Part shown: in pieces, positions 33,819 through 46,154 of the stretch
Numbering within the stretch: position 1 is the first letter of the stretch
Layout: every line of letters starts with the position of its first letter
NCBI GenBank assembly: GCA_026315105.1
Contig: CM048755.1
Span: 760,449,301-760,513,300 of the forward strand
Direction: 5' to 3'
DNA: 64,000 nucleotides
From: Locusta migratoria
Lineage: Eukaryota > Arthropoda > Insecta > Orthoptera > Acrididae
Program-made: the position numbers and the translations under genes
The notes under the pieces: generated by a model
Database searches by the model: none
What the model was told of the DNA's origin: nothing
Seen by the model: only the letters and a program-made list of their open reading frames with translations

Positions 33819-35000
33819 GTGGTGACGCGTACTGAGGAAGGACAATCCTTTTCTTCGGTGAACCCATTTATTATTCAAAAAGGGGTTGATGCCATTGCTG
33901 GCCCAGTTAAGACCTGCAACCGCCTGCGTAATGGAACACTACTGTTAGAAACAGAAAGTGGCTCCCAGGCACAGCGGCTGCTTAAGGCTACTCTGCTCCA
34001 TAGTTACCCGGTTCGTGTTGAGCTCCATCCAACCCTCAATTATTCCCGAGGGGTAGTCTTCTCGGCCAGTTTGGACAGTCTGACTGAGGATGAACTGAAA
34101 GAATATCTGGCAGCTCAAGGCGTCGTCACAGTACACAGTGTGACAAAAAAAGAGAACAATGTTTTAGTGCCCACTCGCACAGTGTTTCTGACCTTCGACT
34201 GAGTGGCTCTGCCGCCGAAGATCAAGGCAGGGTATGAGGTCATCACAGTACGACCTTATATTCCTAACCCTACTCGGTGTTATCAGTGCCATCGATTCAA
34301 CCACACAAGCCAGTCTTGCAAGAACCCGGTCACACGTGTCACCTGTGGTAAAGAGGCACATGAGGGGATTTGTCCACCACCGTCCCCCCCATTGCGTCAA
34401 TTGTAACGGGAATCATGCTGCTTCCTCCCGGGAATGTCCCGTGTTTGCCGATGAACGGGCCATCCAGGAAATCCGTGTGAAGGAAAAGATTTCCATACAA
34501 GTTGCGCGCAAGATGTACACCAGCCGTAAGCCTAAGACCCCACCGCGTGGTAATTACAGTACTGTAGTTGCAACGCCTCCACCGACACAGGATATGGCCA
34601 CACAGACTAGTGACCTACAGTTTACGACAGTAGCTGTCAAACAGTCTACATCGACAATGGCATCACGTTCATCGAAAAGTGTGAGTACCTCTTCCAAATC
34701 TTCATCTTCAGCTGTGAAACCACAGATAGAGACCCGGAAGTCTAAGAAGGAGCATTCGCGCGAGGATTTCCTCCGCACCCCTTCCAAAACATCTGAGCCA
34801 ACCAAGGAGCTTCACCAGGGCTCCAAGAAGTCAAATAGGGGGAAAACTCTCCCCCCTCCTACCTCACAATGTGACGATGCCATCCCCTGGAAGCCTATAG
34901 TCTCTCCAGGTGCATCAGCCAAAGATGGGGCTGCCCACCACACTCGCGCAGCTGCTGTGGTCACCTCTGAGAATATGGAGCAAGACCCTCCTGTCTCAGA
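33819..35000 (+). pseudogene. I-type LINE ORF1 (gag-like, CCHC)
   Basis: VTRTEEGQSFSSVNPFIIQK, VDAIAGPVKTCNRLRNGTLL (RNA-binding-like fold), a stop at 34200, then zinc knuckles RCYQCHRFNHTSQSCKN and, after a frameshift near 34370, CVNCNGNHAASSRECPVF. A Ser/Lys-rich linker follows (SRSSKSVSTSSKSSSSAVK). ORF1 protein coats element RNA. The true start is probably the ATG at 33721 (MVIKKENVKSL, early stop). Confidence 0.8.
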
Positions 35001-35080
35001 CACCACCAGTTGCGAACATTCGCACTGTGGCCCGCCGCCTTCGTCGGCTGATGTCCACCTTCATCTCATTTTATCCTATT

Positions 35081-38000
35081 ATGGATATTCTTCAATGGAA
35101 CATTCGTGGTATCCAGTCGAATTGGACAGAACTGCAGCTTCTAACGCGAACATATCACCCAATTATATTCTCTCTACAGGAGACAAAATTGCTCCCTGGT
35201 ACTCGAATTACTTTTCCACGCTACACTACCGTTCGCTTTGATCTTCCTTCAGTGGCAGGAATTCCAGCCCATGGGGGCGTAATGTTGCTTATTTGGAATG
35301 ATGTACACAGTACACCAGTCCCTTTGTGTACTCCAATACAAGCTGTTGCTGTCCGGATATACCTTCCTGTATTTGTCTTCACACTGTGCAATATTTACGC
35401 TCCTTCCTCCTTTCCTGTCACTAGATCCGATCTCCTATATCTTATTGACCAGCTTCTGCGTCCATTTTTGTTGGTGGGAGATTTCAATGCCCACCACCCC
35501 CTTTGGGGCTCCCCACGACCATGTCCACGGGGCTCCCTCCTGGCAGATATACTGAACCACCTTCAGCTCATCTGCCTTAACACTGGTGAACCAACTTATC
35601 TTTCGGACACCACAAATACTTTCAGCCATATAGATCTAGCTATCTGCACTGCTCAGCTGGCACAGCGTCTTGAATGGTCTGCTCTCTCAGACACACATTC
35701 GAGCGATCATTTTCCGTTTGTAATTCACCTAATGATGCCTGACACCCTTGAGCATCCACACCGCTGGCAGTTAACCAAAGCGGACTGGGAGCTCTACTCG
35801 TCACTGGCGGATTTTGGTACTTACCATTATCCTAGTATAGACGACCAAGTGGAACACATTCCCACGCACGTCGTCCCCGTGTCCCGTGGTGGACTGCGGA
35901 ATGCCGTGACGCTCTGCGAGCACGGCGACGTGCCCTTAGAATCTTCAAACAACGGCCCACACTCGACAACTGCATCCGATACAAACGGCTGCGGGCCTAT
36001 TGTCGTCGCCTCTTTCGCGACTGTAAACGCGCCAGTTGGCGCTCATTCACGAGCTCTTTTAATAGTTCTACCCCTTCCTCCATCATTTGGGGTAACCTTA
36101 GAAAAATTTCAGGCACTATGGCTCATTCCCCGATTCCCGGTCTGTGTGTCGCATCTGACACCGTCGTCGATCCTCCACAAATAGCCAACGCACTGGGTCG
36201 ACATTTTGCAGAGGTCTCTAGCTCTTCACATTACACTGACGCTTTCCTAGCTAGGAAACGGACGGTGGAGGCGACTCCATTGTCCTTTACCTCTCGGAAC
36301 CGTGAATGCTACAATACCGAGTTTACTGTACGAGAGCTCCACCACGCACTCTCGTCTTCGCGGTCCTCCGCTCCAGGACCAGATGGCATTCACGTGGCGA
36401 TGCTGCAACACCTTGCACCAACGAGCTTGCACTTCCTACTGGCCACCTACAACCGCATATGGATAGAAGGCACCTTTTCGCGACGCTGGTGTGAAGCCAT
36501 AGTCACTCCCATACCAAAGCCTGGGAAGGACAAATGTCTCCCTTCCAGCTACCGCCCCATTTCCCTCACCAGTAGCGTATGCAAGGTGATGGGCCGCATG
36601 ATTCACGGGCGCCTGGTATGGTGGCTTGAAACACGACATCTACTGTCTAATGTCCAATGTGGGTTTCGCAAGCACCGTTCTGCGGTGGATCATCTTGTTG
36701 CCCTGTCTACCTCAGTAATGAATAACTTTTTACGGAAGCACCAGACAGTAGCGGTGTTCTTTGATCTGGAAAAGGCATACGACACCTGCTGGAGGATGGG
36801 CATCCTCCGCACTCTGCATACATGGGGTTTTCGGGGTCGCCTGCCAATTTTTATCCGCGAATTTTTAACAGACCGTGTTTTTAAAGTGCGTGTTGGTTCT
36901 GTTTTATCGAGCACTTTTATTCAGGAGAACGGAGTCCCCCAGGGCTCGGTCCTGAGCGTTGTTTTATTTGCAGTGGCAATCAATTCTATAGCCGATCACC
37001 TTCCACTGGGAGTGTCGGCGTCCCTCTTTGTTGACGACTTCGTGATCTACAGCAGCTCTGAGCAAACGGGTCTCCTGGAGCGGCGCCTTCAGCGGTGCCT
37101 AGACACTCTCCACGCATGGAGTATGGACACTGGCTTTCGATTCTCAGCTGACAAGACAGTCTGCATGAACTTCTGGCGGCGGAAGGAGTTCCTTCCCCTG
37201 TCCCTTCGTCTGGGCCCCATAGTACTTCCATTTGTGGATACCACGACATTCTTGGGACTTGTTTTCGACAGGAAGTTAAGTTGGTCTCCCCACATATCCC
37301 GTTTGGCAGCTCGCTGTACCCGCTCTCTCAATGTGCTGCGGGTGTTAAGTGGCACCTCGTGGGGTGCTGACAGGTCTACTCTCCTCCATCTGTATCGCAC
37401 CATAGTTTGGTCCAAACTGGACTATGGTAGCATCGTTTAATCTTCGGCTCGACCGTCCATACTGCGCCACCTTAATACAATCCACCACCAAGGTCTCCGT
37501 CTGGCGACAGGAGCGTTTTACACTAGCCCCTTTGAAAACCTCTATGCCGAGGCCGCCGAACTACCCCTTTCTTACCATCGGGAACTCCTGCTTAGCCGTT
37601 ACACTAGTCGTTTGTCGTCCATGCAAGGACACCCAACGTACGCAGTTTTCTTTAACGACTCACTTGACAGTCTCTTCGCTATGCGCCCATCTGCTCTGCT
37701 ACCGCCGGGAGTACGCTTGCGTTCGCTACTCGGCCAGCTTGGCGTTACAATGCTTGCTATCTTCTCGACTGGAGAGAGCACCTCTCCACCATGGCGAAGC
37801 CCCAAAGTCAGTGTTAACTTTGACCTTCATTCTCTTCCAAAGGACCCCACACCTAGTTTCGTCTACCAGAGAGAATTTCACGCCTTCCGGTTCAAATTTG
37901 ATGACAATTTGTTCATTTACACTGATGGCTCAAAGACAGACCAGGGTGTTGGGTGTGCCTTTGTACTTGGCAACGTCTCTTTTAAATATCGTCTTCCTGA

Positions 38001-38716
38001 GTGGAGTTCCATTTTTACAGCTGAGCTGTATGCATTATATCAAGCCACACAATACGTCCGGCGAAACTCGCTCAGTAAGACTGTCATTTGCTCGGACTCT
38101 GAGTGCTTTGCTGAGCCTTCGCAGGCTATATCCGGCCCATCCCCTGGTACAAAGCATCCACAGTTGCCTTACTTCTCTTTCAACGAGCGGAACTACAGTG
38201 ACGTTTCTGTGGGTCCCTGGCCACGTGGGAGTGTTGGGGAATGAGGCTGCGGATACGGCTGCCAAGGAGGCAGTTCTCCTTCCTCAGCTATCTACCTTTT
38301 CAACTAGCTCTGATGACCTTCGCGCTGGTATCTCCCAGCGTATTATCTCCCGTTGGTATCTACATTGGTCATCCCTGTCAGGGAACAAATTGCAAGCCAT
38401 TAAACGGGTGCCTGATCTCTGGTCAACGTCATCTCGACCCTCCCGCCGAGAGGAGATTGTTCTGGCCCGGCTTCGTATTGGCCACTGCCATTATAGCCAC
38501 CAGTATTTATTACGTGGTGGTCCTGCTCCCTTTATTGAGCACTGTGCTGAACCTTTTACTGTGAACCATCTTTTAGTGCAATGTCCATTTTTTAACCCTC
38601 TCCGTCATGATATATGTTTACCATTAGAATTGTCTGATATTTTAGCTGATTACCCGCATTCTGTTAACAGAGTTTTACTTTTTATACATCATGCAAATAT
38701 GGCGAAAGCCATTTAA
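35081..38716 (+). pseudogene. I-type LINE ORF2: EEP, RT and RNase H
   Basis: ATG 35081 begins MDILQWNIRGIQSNWTEL (catalytic Asn), IIFSLQETKL (Glu), LLVGDFNAHHPLWGSP, HSSDHFPFVIHL. Frameshifts at 35800-36110. RT: SSAPGPDGIHVAMLQ, PKPGKDKCLPSSYRPISL, VQCGFRKHRSAVDHL, AVFFDLEKAYDTCWRMG (A), GVPQGSVLSVVLFAVAINSI (B), SLFVDDFVIYSSS (C). A stop at 37438, then RNase H: FIYTDGSKTDQGVGCAF, SSIFTAELYALYQAT, a frameshift near 38100, FLWVPGHVGVLGNEAADTAA. The Cys/His tail (HCAEPFTVNHLLVQCPFF) ends at TAA 38714. All catalytic residues visible. Confidence 0.88.
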
Positions 38717-38972
38717 GTTCTAACCCCGGTTCTATTTTACTATGGGCAGTGTTGGGCGCTAATGACCACAGCAGTTGTGCGCCCTAAAACCACAAAAAAA
38801 AAAAACTCCCCACAAAAGCCTCAACGTGGTCCAGGGAATTATATTCCATAGTGATCTTCTCTTGCAGTCAGGCAAGGAACACCACAAGAACTTGGAGTGG
38901 TGACGAGTCCACTTTATTCGGCGAGTTCATAGGGGTCCAAAGGATGACAGTGATGCCACCGGTGCCTTCAAC

Positions 38973-39233
38973 TTGGCCTTAAAGATCGATTTATTGCCTG
39001 AGAAGGTCAAGGTGATGATATACTGTTGTGGCATAAAGCCCTACGTTCCTCCCCCTATACGCTGTTTTAAGTGCTGGAGGTTTGGCCACATGTACTCTAG
39101 GTGTACAGCCAACTCAATCTGTCGGGAATGTGGACGTGTATCACATCCAGACCTCCCTTGCACACCTCCTCCCATCTGTGTCAGTTGTGGACAGCCGTAC
39201 TTACCTTCCTCACCTGCCTGCTCAGTTCTGTAA
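38973..39233 (+). pseudogene. LINE ORF1 fragment with three zinc knuckles
   Basis: FNLALKIDLLPEKVKVMIYC, then RCFKCWRFGHMYSRC, CRECGRVSHPDLPC and CVSCGQPYLPSSPAC, three Cys/His knuckles in series as in I-element ORF1, ending at TAA. The continuation in another frame (KTVDRLSYSKAKKKYEKIHP) is the usual segment after the last knuckle. Nucleic-acid binding. Confidence 0.8.
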
Positions 39234-39999
39234 AAAGAAAGAAAGATCATGGGATACAAAACTGTGGATAGGCTGTCTTATTCCAAGGCCAAAAAGAAAT
39301 ATGAGAAAATCCATCCAGTAAGTATGAGAATAACTTATGCTGCAGCCACATCACCATCTACGATTCTGCCGACAACATTGCCATTCATTCAGTCGATCCT
39401 GGTGGGCTCCCAGGCCCAACCGTCGACTTCTGCCCCATTGGTGGTTGGGGGCAACTCCTTCTGTTGCCACCCAAAGCCTCTGCTTTGGGAGCAACCCCCC
39501 CCCCCCCCCCAACCAACGGGGAAATTGGTCCCCACCCCTGAGCCAGACACACAACGGCCTACTCTGGTTCCTCTCATGACAAAGGGGTCGCTTGAATCCT
39601 TCTCTCCCATGGTTTCTCCCAATGGTACAGTGGACACCAGTGAGTGGCTGAAAGAGCCACGAGTTACTGGTCGTAGGGCCTCCAGAGCATCCTGAATCCC
39701 AGAGACTGAGTCAATGAAGCCCTCCCAGGAAGAAAAACCAAAGGACAAGTGAGAGAAGAAGAAAAAGAAGAGCAAGAAGAAAGGCTCCCAGGTGGGTACT
39801 GTGCCACCACTGCATACCTCAGCTTCTGAGGACCAGATGGAGATCCTTGCATCCTCTGAGGACTTGGCAATTGCTGAGTCTTCGGAAGCCGTGGACGTCG
39901 AAGCCCCACTGCCACAGTTGGTGACGACAGACAGTTCTATGGAAACTGCTTTACATTCCACTTACAGATGCCATATAAGTCTGCAGATAGTGTGCTGCT

Positions 40000-42280
40000 A
40001 CAACGGAACTGTGGCGATTTCTTTTGCTACTTGGCTGAGTTGCAGTAGTTACTGTGTCGCTGTTCAGTTCTCTGTGTACCGCTACAGGAAAACTGGTTTC
40101 CTGGCGAATGGACCCCTGCCTACGTAGCTATAGGGGATATTATAAAAACCGTGCAGCGTATGATAGGGCATCCACAGTTGTGTCTATACATGTTCTTGCT
40201 GCTGTCGCCAGCTCACCAGTGCCACTTTGCACGGTGCTCAGGCAGTGGCTGTGAGAATCCGGACACGGCAGGACATTACAATCTGTTCCATCTACCTTCC
40301 TCCGGATGAGGCAGTGTCTCCTGCAGACTTGAATGGACAACTCTCTCCCCTCCCTCCCCCCCCCTCCGCCGCCATTCCTCTTTTGGGGGATTTCAGTGCC
40401 CACAAACCCTTGTATGGTGTCTCTCGGATCTCAGGCCGTGGTAGGGACATTTGAAGCCCTAATAGCACAGCTGGACTGCTGCCTTCCCATTACAGGTGCC
40501 CCCACACATTTCATTGTGGCGCATAGCACATACTCGGCTCTTCATCTTTCTCTCTGCAGCCCGAGCATTCTGCTGCAACTGAATTTGGGGGGGGGGGGGG
40601 GGGGGGGGGTCCATGATGAACTTTTGTGGTAAGTGACCACTTCTCCAGGCACATTTCTCTTCTCCAGGCACATTTCTCTTCTCCAGTTTCAACCTCCAGA
40701 CCACTGGCCTCGCTAGTCTCTCCGTATTGCTGACTGGCCTGCTTACACCTCGACTGCTGGGGTGACTACTCCAACCACAGATGATGATGATGATGATGAT
40801 GATCAGGCTGCTCATCATATCCCTAGAGCCATTGTTTCTGCCTCTGCGGCAACCGTTCCGACCACCACTGGGTCAGTTAGGCGCAAGTCAGTATCGTGGT
40901 GGTCACCAGAGATTTCTGAGGCCATCAGGGAACGTTGTCGGGCAAGTTGGTGCCACCCTCGAAAAGAGCACCTGATCGCCTTTAAATGGCTGCGAGCACA
41001 AGCTCGGAGACTGATACGTCCGAGTAAGCAAGTCTGTTAAGACAGAGTAAGCAGGACTTCTGGGAGAGAGATGTCGCCACCATCGGATCTCACCCCCCCC
41101 CCCCCCCCCCACAGGTTCGGCACCTTTTCAGCTACTGACCACAGGCAGGAATCCCCAGCCTGAACATTCAGGGTACCGTATGTGTGGACCCAGCTGCTAT
41201 CGCTGAGCAGATGGCGGACCATTATTCCAGTAAATCTGCGACTGCAGCTTACAGTGTGGACTTAATGCACCCTTAAAGAACGGGTCTAGTGGAGGCAGTT
41301 ACCTTTTCACACTTATCGGCAAGAACTGTATAATGCCCCATTCGATGAGTGGGACTTCTATAGAGCCCTCACTGTGTGTCCTGATACCACCCGAGGGCCA
41401 GATCACATCCAGAACCAGTTCCTGCGTCACCTATCAAAGGATTTTTAACACCAACTTCTCGCCCTATTCAATTGTCTCTCGGTTGAAGATGTTTTCCCGT
41501 GTCAATGGCGGGACAGCATCATCGTCCCGGTGATCGGTAATAATACCTGGTGCCGATCCACAGGTGGCTGATAGTTACTGCCCAATTAGCCACACCAATT
41601 TCTTTGCAAGCTGCTCGAATGTTCGGTTAGTCGATGCCTCGTGTGGGTTCTTGAAGACTGTGAACTCCTCTCCCCACTGTCTCACCATTCTTCTTTAGAC
41701 TACTTAGTGCCGCTGGAGTCGGATATCCACACTGCTTTCACCAGACGTGAGCACCTGATTGCAGTCTTTTTTTGAGCTTCAAAAGGCCTATGGCACTACC
41801 TGGCGCTGTCATATTCTGGCTAAGCTGCACGGCTAAGGCTCGAGAGGTCCAATTCTGCTGTTCATCTAAAACTTCCTCTCACTTTGCACTTTTTGGGTTA
41901 GAGTATTTACATATCTTGGCTCCCCTCACACCCAGGAGAATGGACTCCCACAGGGCTCTGTTCTTAGTGTTCTGCTGTTTCTAATTGCCATCAACGGACT
42001 TACTACAGTAGTAGTGTCATTGATTTCCTCTTCACTATATGCCAATGACTTTTGTCTGTATTATAGTTTTGCTGCTGCAACTACTACTACTACTACTACT
42101 ACTACAAAACTTGGGTTATGCACTTTGTCGCTGTCGGGCAGTACAGCCAGACCTTAAACTGTATTTGGATGATGAACTACTTCGCGTTGAAGAAACACAT
42201 TGTTTCTTGGGCATGCTGTCCAATACCCGACTCACATGGGTCCCACACTTTCAACATCCGTGACAAAAGTGCTGGCAGTA
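40000..42280 (+). pseudogene. Decayed EEP and RT of the second I-type LINE
   Basis: In mixed frames: LQWNCG... (40000), ICSIYLPPDEAVSPADLNGQ, IPLLGDFSAHKPLYG (GDFN box as GDFS), then RT pieces CPDTTRGPDHIQ near 41380, GLPQGSVLSVLLF-like text near 41945-41990, a YAND relic of YADD near 42040, and VEETHCFLGMLSNTRLTWVP (thumb, 42190). Too many frameshifts to delimit exons or frames. Poly-G at 40588-40608 and poly-C at 41091-41110 lie inside. Confidence 0.65.
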
Positions 42281-43079
42281 CTTAACCCTCTTGCGGCGAG
42301 CGCCCTGGCTGACAGTGCTAAACTAGTTGTGGGCCTGAGCAGCGGCGGCCGACCTGGCCCCACGGGCACTGTGGGCTATGGCCGCTGCACGCTAGTCGCT
42401 CATTGTGGTGACCTCACAACTGCCCCCAATAACACTGTCTATAAAATCAGTATCTCACTGCTCTGCCACAGCAGTTGGAGTTTGTGATACGAAATAGCCT
42501 TTCAGATTTAAACGACACTCTTATAAGATTATCCTCGGCTGAGAATGAAAAGATTCAAATAAATTCGAATACCTTTTTTATTTGTTATTGAAAAAAACAT
42601 AACTTGAGATGTACGTAACCAAAATATGTTTCTACAACATATTAAAGTTTCATTAACATTGGTCGAGTATGTTTCGCAACATTTAGTTTTAAAGTGAGTT
42701 GTTCGTAGGGAAGACCTGCAAAACTCAGACGGTTCTAGCTATAATCGTAAATAAAAAATATTTACTGAAATTTGTGTTCTGCCATGTAGTGTAATGGAGA
42801 ATTAAACAAGAAAAATGATGTAATAATGAAATGAAAATAATAAAATAAAAATATTGATAGACCAACTGGTTCGTTTGAAATTAAAGCCTAAATTCGATTC
42901 ACTATGCTAAATAATCCGATAATAAGCATCTACACACGTTTTGCTAGCGGATTTATTTTTCAGATGTTCACGGAGTAGTAGCGTTTGACTTAGTATTTCC
43001 CATTCTCATTTTTGACGCAGGCATTGGACTGCCGCTGGCTGAGTTAAAAACTTTTTTTATTACTTCTATTTTATTGTTT

Positions 43080-43400
43080 TTTCATTTTTTTCTTTCAACA
43101 TTCAAGGTACCTGAAGAAACAAATACTTCCTTAGTTTGTGGTATGTCTGAAAACATGGCACCATACAGAGAACAACATTATAATTTTTGCATCTGATTCG
43201 TGTCGTTTTCTGTTTTGAATGGACAGAACACACTACAAAACGTCTGTGCAGTATCTCCTTTCTCTCCGTTGCTCCGAAGAACCTGGGATAATGTTATTTT
43301 TTATTTTCCAGTCAAAAAGCGCTGTTCTTTTTGGTGTCTGTGGCATCTAGGTTTTAGATGTTTACGAATGAAACTTCTCCAGTAACGGACGGATTAGTTC
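43080..43400 (-). pseudogene. piggyBac transposase C-terminal Cys-rich domain
   Basis: The minus strand reads FTGEVSFVNI, NLDATDTKKNSAF, then ILHRRFVVCSVHSKQKTTRI, RCKNYNVVLCMVPCFQTYHK: the typical C..C, C..C, C...H pattern of the piggyBac C-terminal zinc domain that binds element ends. Stops at several points. Confidence 0.75.
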
Positions 43401-43777
43401 CAATTGGAATTTTGCTAGTGGCTTCTTCTGTTTATTTTGCATTTCAAAAATAGTTTTTTGCACTGAGCATACTCAAGTCAGAATACTTTCTTGTATCATT
43501 TTCCTGTTTTTCATATGCACTGTAAGGAAGTTAACATCTTGTCAGTCCTATCAACTGCACCCATTGACTAATTGTAACTAACTGCGCAATTGGTTTTCAC
43601 TTTATTTTCTCCAGATTTATGATTCTTTTTTTTTTCTCTCTGAACAAAGGCTGGTCCATTTATAGTGGAAAGCATAGAGACTTATTTACTGTCCGTCACA
43701 GACTTCAACTTTTTTGGTGTGTTCCAGAGTCGTGCGTATTTTCACAAGGATATCTAAAGTGTAATGAATGCAGTATC

Positions 43778-43967
43778 GAGTGGCCGAGGGCGTTGAGTGC
43801 TATGCTTCAATGCGCAAGACCGTTCCCCGTTGGGGGTTCAAATCCTTCCTCGAGTGTGGATGTACAAGCTATCTTTAGTATGAGTTTGTTTATAAGTAGT
43901 TTGTAAGTTTATGGACTGATGACCCCACAGTTAAGCCCCATAAGCTTAACAATCACTTTAACAAACA
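43778..43967 (+). mobile_element. tRNA-derived SINE inside piggyBac
   Basis: gagtggccgagggcgttgag (A box) and GGTTCAAATCC (B box), body with ggactgatgacccc, end in ctttaacaaac. Flanked by the 7-bp duplication CAGTATC (43771-43777 and 43968-43974). Same family as 4274-4472. Confidence 0.88.
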
Positions 43968-44127
43968 CAGTATCACCTTGTACCTGTCTCTGGTCATTAT
44001 GTCAGAAAATACTAGTGTTTGCAGCAAGGAATCTTTTGACCAGTATTCATTCACTACTAACTGGCATAACGAGGCAACGCACCAAAAAGCAAAAAAATTC
44101 ACTTAACACGACATCTTCTTTTTCCTC

Positions 44128-44310
44128 TTAAGAAGAGCAATCTTCAGCAGTTCTTCGTTGTGTTGAATAAATATCGTTAGTTCCATACATATCCAGCTCT
44201 TCATCTAAAGAAAGGTCTGTAGTAGCACTATTGTCATTGTCACTACTACTCATGAGGATGTCCATTATTTCCTTCTTTGATAAACTATGTTCCGACATTG
44301 CAACGACAGT
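44128..44310 (-). pseudogene. piggyBac transposase N-terminal acidic segment
   Basis: The minus strand reads MSEHSLSKKEIMDILMSSSD, NDNSATTDLSLDEELD and a short tail, the acidic N-terminal lead of piggyBac transposases. The catalytic DDE domain that should follow is deleted, so the copy depended on another source of transposase. Confidence 0.6.
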
Positions 44311-44666
44311 ACAGTGAAATGCTGTTCTGCCGCCAAACAAAAAATACAGGATGGGCCCGATGGAGAGCTCGTGAGCAGGAAGGCCCAGAAGTGAAATCTG
44401 TAATGCTTACCGACATAAAAAGAAGGCCTGGTAATGGCAGTGCCGCCAGGAATGTTGATCCTCGGGTAAAACCAAGTCACCGCCGCTCCATTGTGCGCCC
44501 GGGCGTACATGAATGACCTTAGCCTTCAGGCCGCTCTACCTGCAGGGCGTATATGAATGCCAGTAGCTGTCTGGGCCTCCTGCCTGCCGGGCGTACATGT
44601 ACGTCCGTAGCCGTCTGGGCCCTCTAACTGCCGGGCATACACGTATGCCCGTTGCCGCAAAAGGGT

Positions 44667-45215
44667 TAAACATACTGCATTGCCTCAGTCACACTGCTTG
44701 GGGAGCTGCCCATCCAACCCTCTTACAGCTTCATAAGGCCCTTATCCAGTCATGCCTGGACTATGGGAGCCAGGTGTACGATTCGGCAGCTCCTTCTGGC
44801 CTTTGGTTCTTAGACCCCATCCTACATACTGGTGTCCATTTAGCAACGGCAGCTTTTTGCACGAGTCCATTGACAAGCCTCCTGGTTGATGCGTACGAAA
44901 TAAGTTCCGCGCAGTTAAACCCTCCACGGGCGCATGGAAGTCCTCCCTGAGGGCCTCTCGTCAGGAATCTGTTGCTCTTTGCCAACTGTGTATTGGCCAT
45001 ACACGGTTAACACATGGCTACCTCCTTCACCGAGAGGACTCACCAAAGTGCCGTTGTGGTACTTTGCTGACAGTGGTATACATTCTAATGGACTCTCCGC
45101 TTTTAGCTGATTTGCGGCACTCCTTTAATCTGTCAATTTTAGCTGATAATGCCTCGATGGCTGACCGTGTTTTGGATTTTATTCGCACAGCTGACTTTTA
45201 TTGTTCTATTTAGTG
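44667..45215 (+). pseudogene. C-terminal end of second I-type LINE ORF2
   Basis: ILHCLSHTAWGAAHPTLLQL, SCLDYGSQVYDSAAPS, then a switch of frame to CQLCIGHTRLTHGYLLHRED, PKCRCGTLLTVVYILMDSPL, DNASMADRVLDFIRTADFYC and stop near 45213. It is the Cys/His C terminus of I-type ORF2. The RNase H stretch between the two parts is lost. Confidence 0.7.
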
Positions 45216-45590
45216 GTTGGGCTCATTTTCCTGTTTTCTACAGAACTTTTAATCTGTTGTCTTTTATTTAGTTTCTGTCTAGTTATAAACTGGAGGTTAT
45301 AAGTGTGTGCAGAGTGGCTGGCTCATCCTGTATTATCCTTGTGATCAGCCAGCCACACTATTCTGCTGTAATATTTCAGTTTCATTATCTATTTGGTCAA
45401 CACCTACTGTGTCTTCCATTTTATGTTGTCATCTTACCGTCGACTGACTCTCGTACGCAGCATATACTGGGTGTGGAGTGCTACATTATAATTGGCTAAG
45501 TTTTATGGATGTGAACTTTTAGCTGGGAACAGGGGACTGATAACCCAGCAGTTTAGTCCCATTTAAACACCCAACAACAACCCATCGTAG

Positions 45591-46154
45591 GTCTGGGTGA
45601 AAATCGGACGCCGCTATTGATGACAGAGTGCTTCAGGTGTGCCTGTGATTTCTATAAATCATGTAGTTTGTCCAGACCCAGATGCAATAGTCAAACAACT
45701 TGCTGAGCACTATGCATCTGTGAATTACCCACTAACTTTTTGTACACTGAAGAGCGGGAAGAACAGTCGACTGTCCTTCTCGACTTGCCATATGGAATCA
45801 GTGAATGGATATTCCTCAGTGCCCTTGCACACAGCTCGAACACCACCCCTAGGCCAGATCGCATTCATAACCGCATGCTAAAACACCTTTTGGTGGAGTC
45901 TAAACAACATATTTTTGCCAGGTTCAATCACATCAGGAACAATGGTGTATTCCCATCGCACTGACGAGAAAGTATCATTGTACCGGTGCTTAAGCCGGGG
46001 GAAAAAACCCCGAAAACCTGTGTGTTTTGGATAGCTACCAACCCATTAGCCTCACCAATGTTCTTCATAAACTGCTAGAACGTTTGGTGAGTTGGTGACT
46101 GTGCTGACTCCTTGAGTCTAGAGACATGCTGGCTCCATACCAGGGTGGTTTCCG
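45591..46154 (+). pseudogene. Third I-type LINE, RT N-terminal part
   Basis: Mixed frames: QLAEHYASVNYPLTF, SNTTPRPDRIHNRMLKHLL, VPVLKPGK, LDSYQPISLTNVLHKLLERL, then YQGGFR at the left edge of the 46155-49491 transposon. The frame picks up as QGRSH at 49498. 5'-truncated. Confidence 0.75.

Larger units (their letters stand above)
33500..38803 (+). mobile_element. Near-full-length I-type LINE
   Basis: 5.3-kb plus-strand element: GC-rich 5' UTR (33500-33720), gag-like ORF1 with zinc knuckles, ORF2 with EEP, RT and RNase H, 3' UTR ending in 12 A residues at about 38803. Only a handful of stops and frameshifts, so it is the youngest-looking LINE here. It interrupts or truncates the transposase relic on its left. 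No clear duplication found. Confidence 0.88.
42286..44665. mobile_element. Internally deleted piggyBac element
   Basis: TTAA duplications at 42282-42285 and 44666-44669 with terminal inverted repeats CCCTCTTGCGGC / CCCTTTTGCGGC. Encodes, on the minus strand, only the acidic N terminus and the Cys-rich C terminus of a transposase. It interrupts the LINE thumb region (VLAVL joined to ILHCLSHTAWGAAH, with a 1-bp shift). A SINE lies inside. Confidence 0.9.
38804..45590 (+). mobile_element. Second, older I-type LINE (split by piggyBac)
   Basis: Starts directly after the A tail of the previous LINE and carries a gag-like ORF1 (38973-39233), decayed EEP and RT (40000-42280), then, beyond the piggyBac element (42286-44665), the C terminus (44667-45215) and a 3' UTR ending ...ggggactgataacccagcag... 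near 45590. The RNase H domain proper is missing. Several poly-C/G and triplet expansions are inside. Confidence 0.75.
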
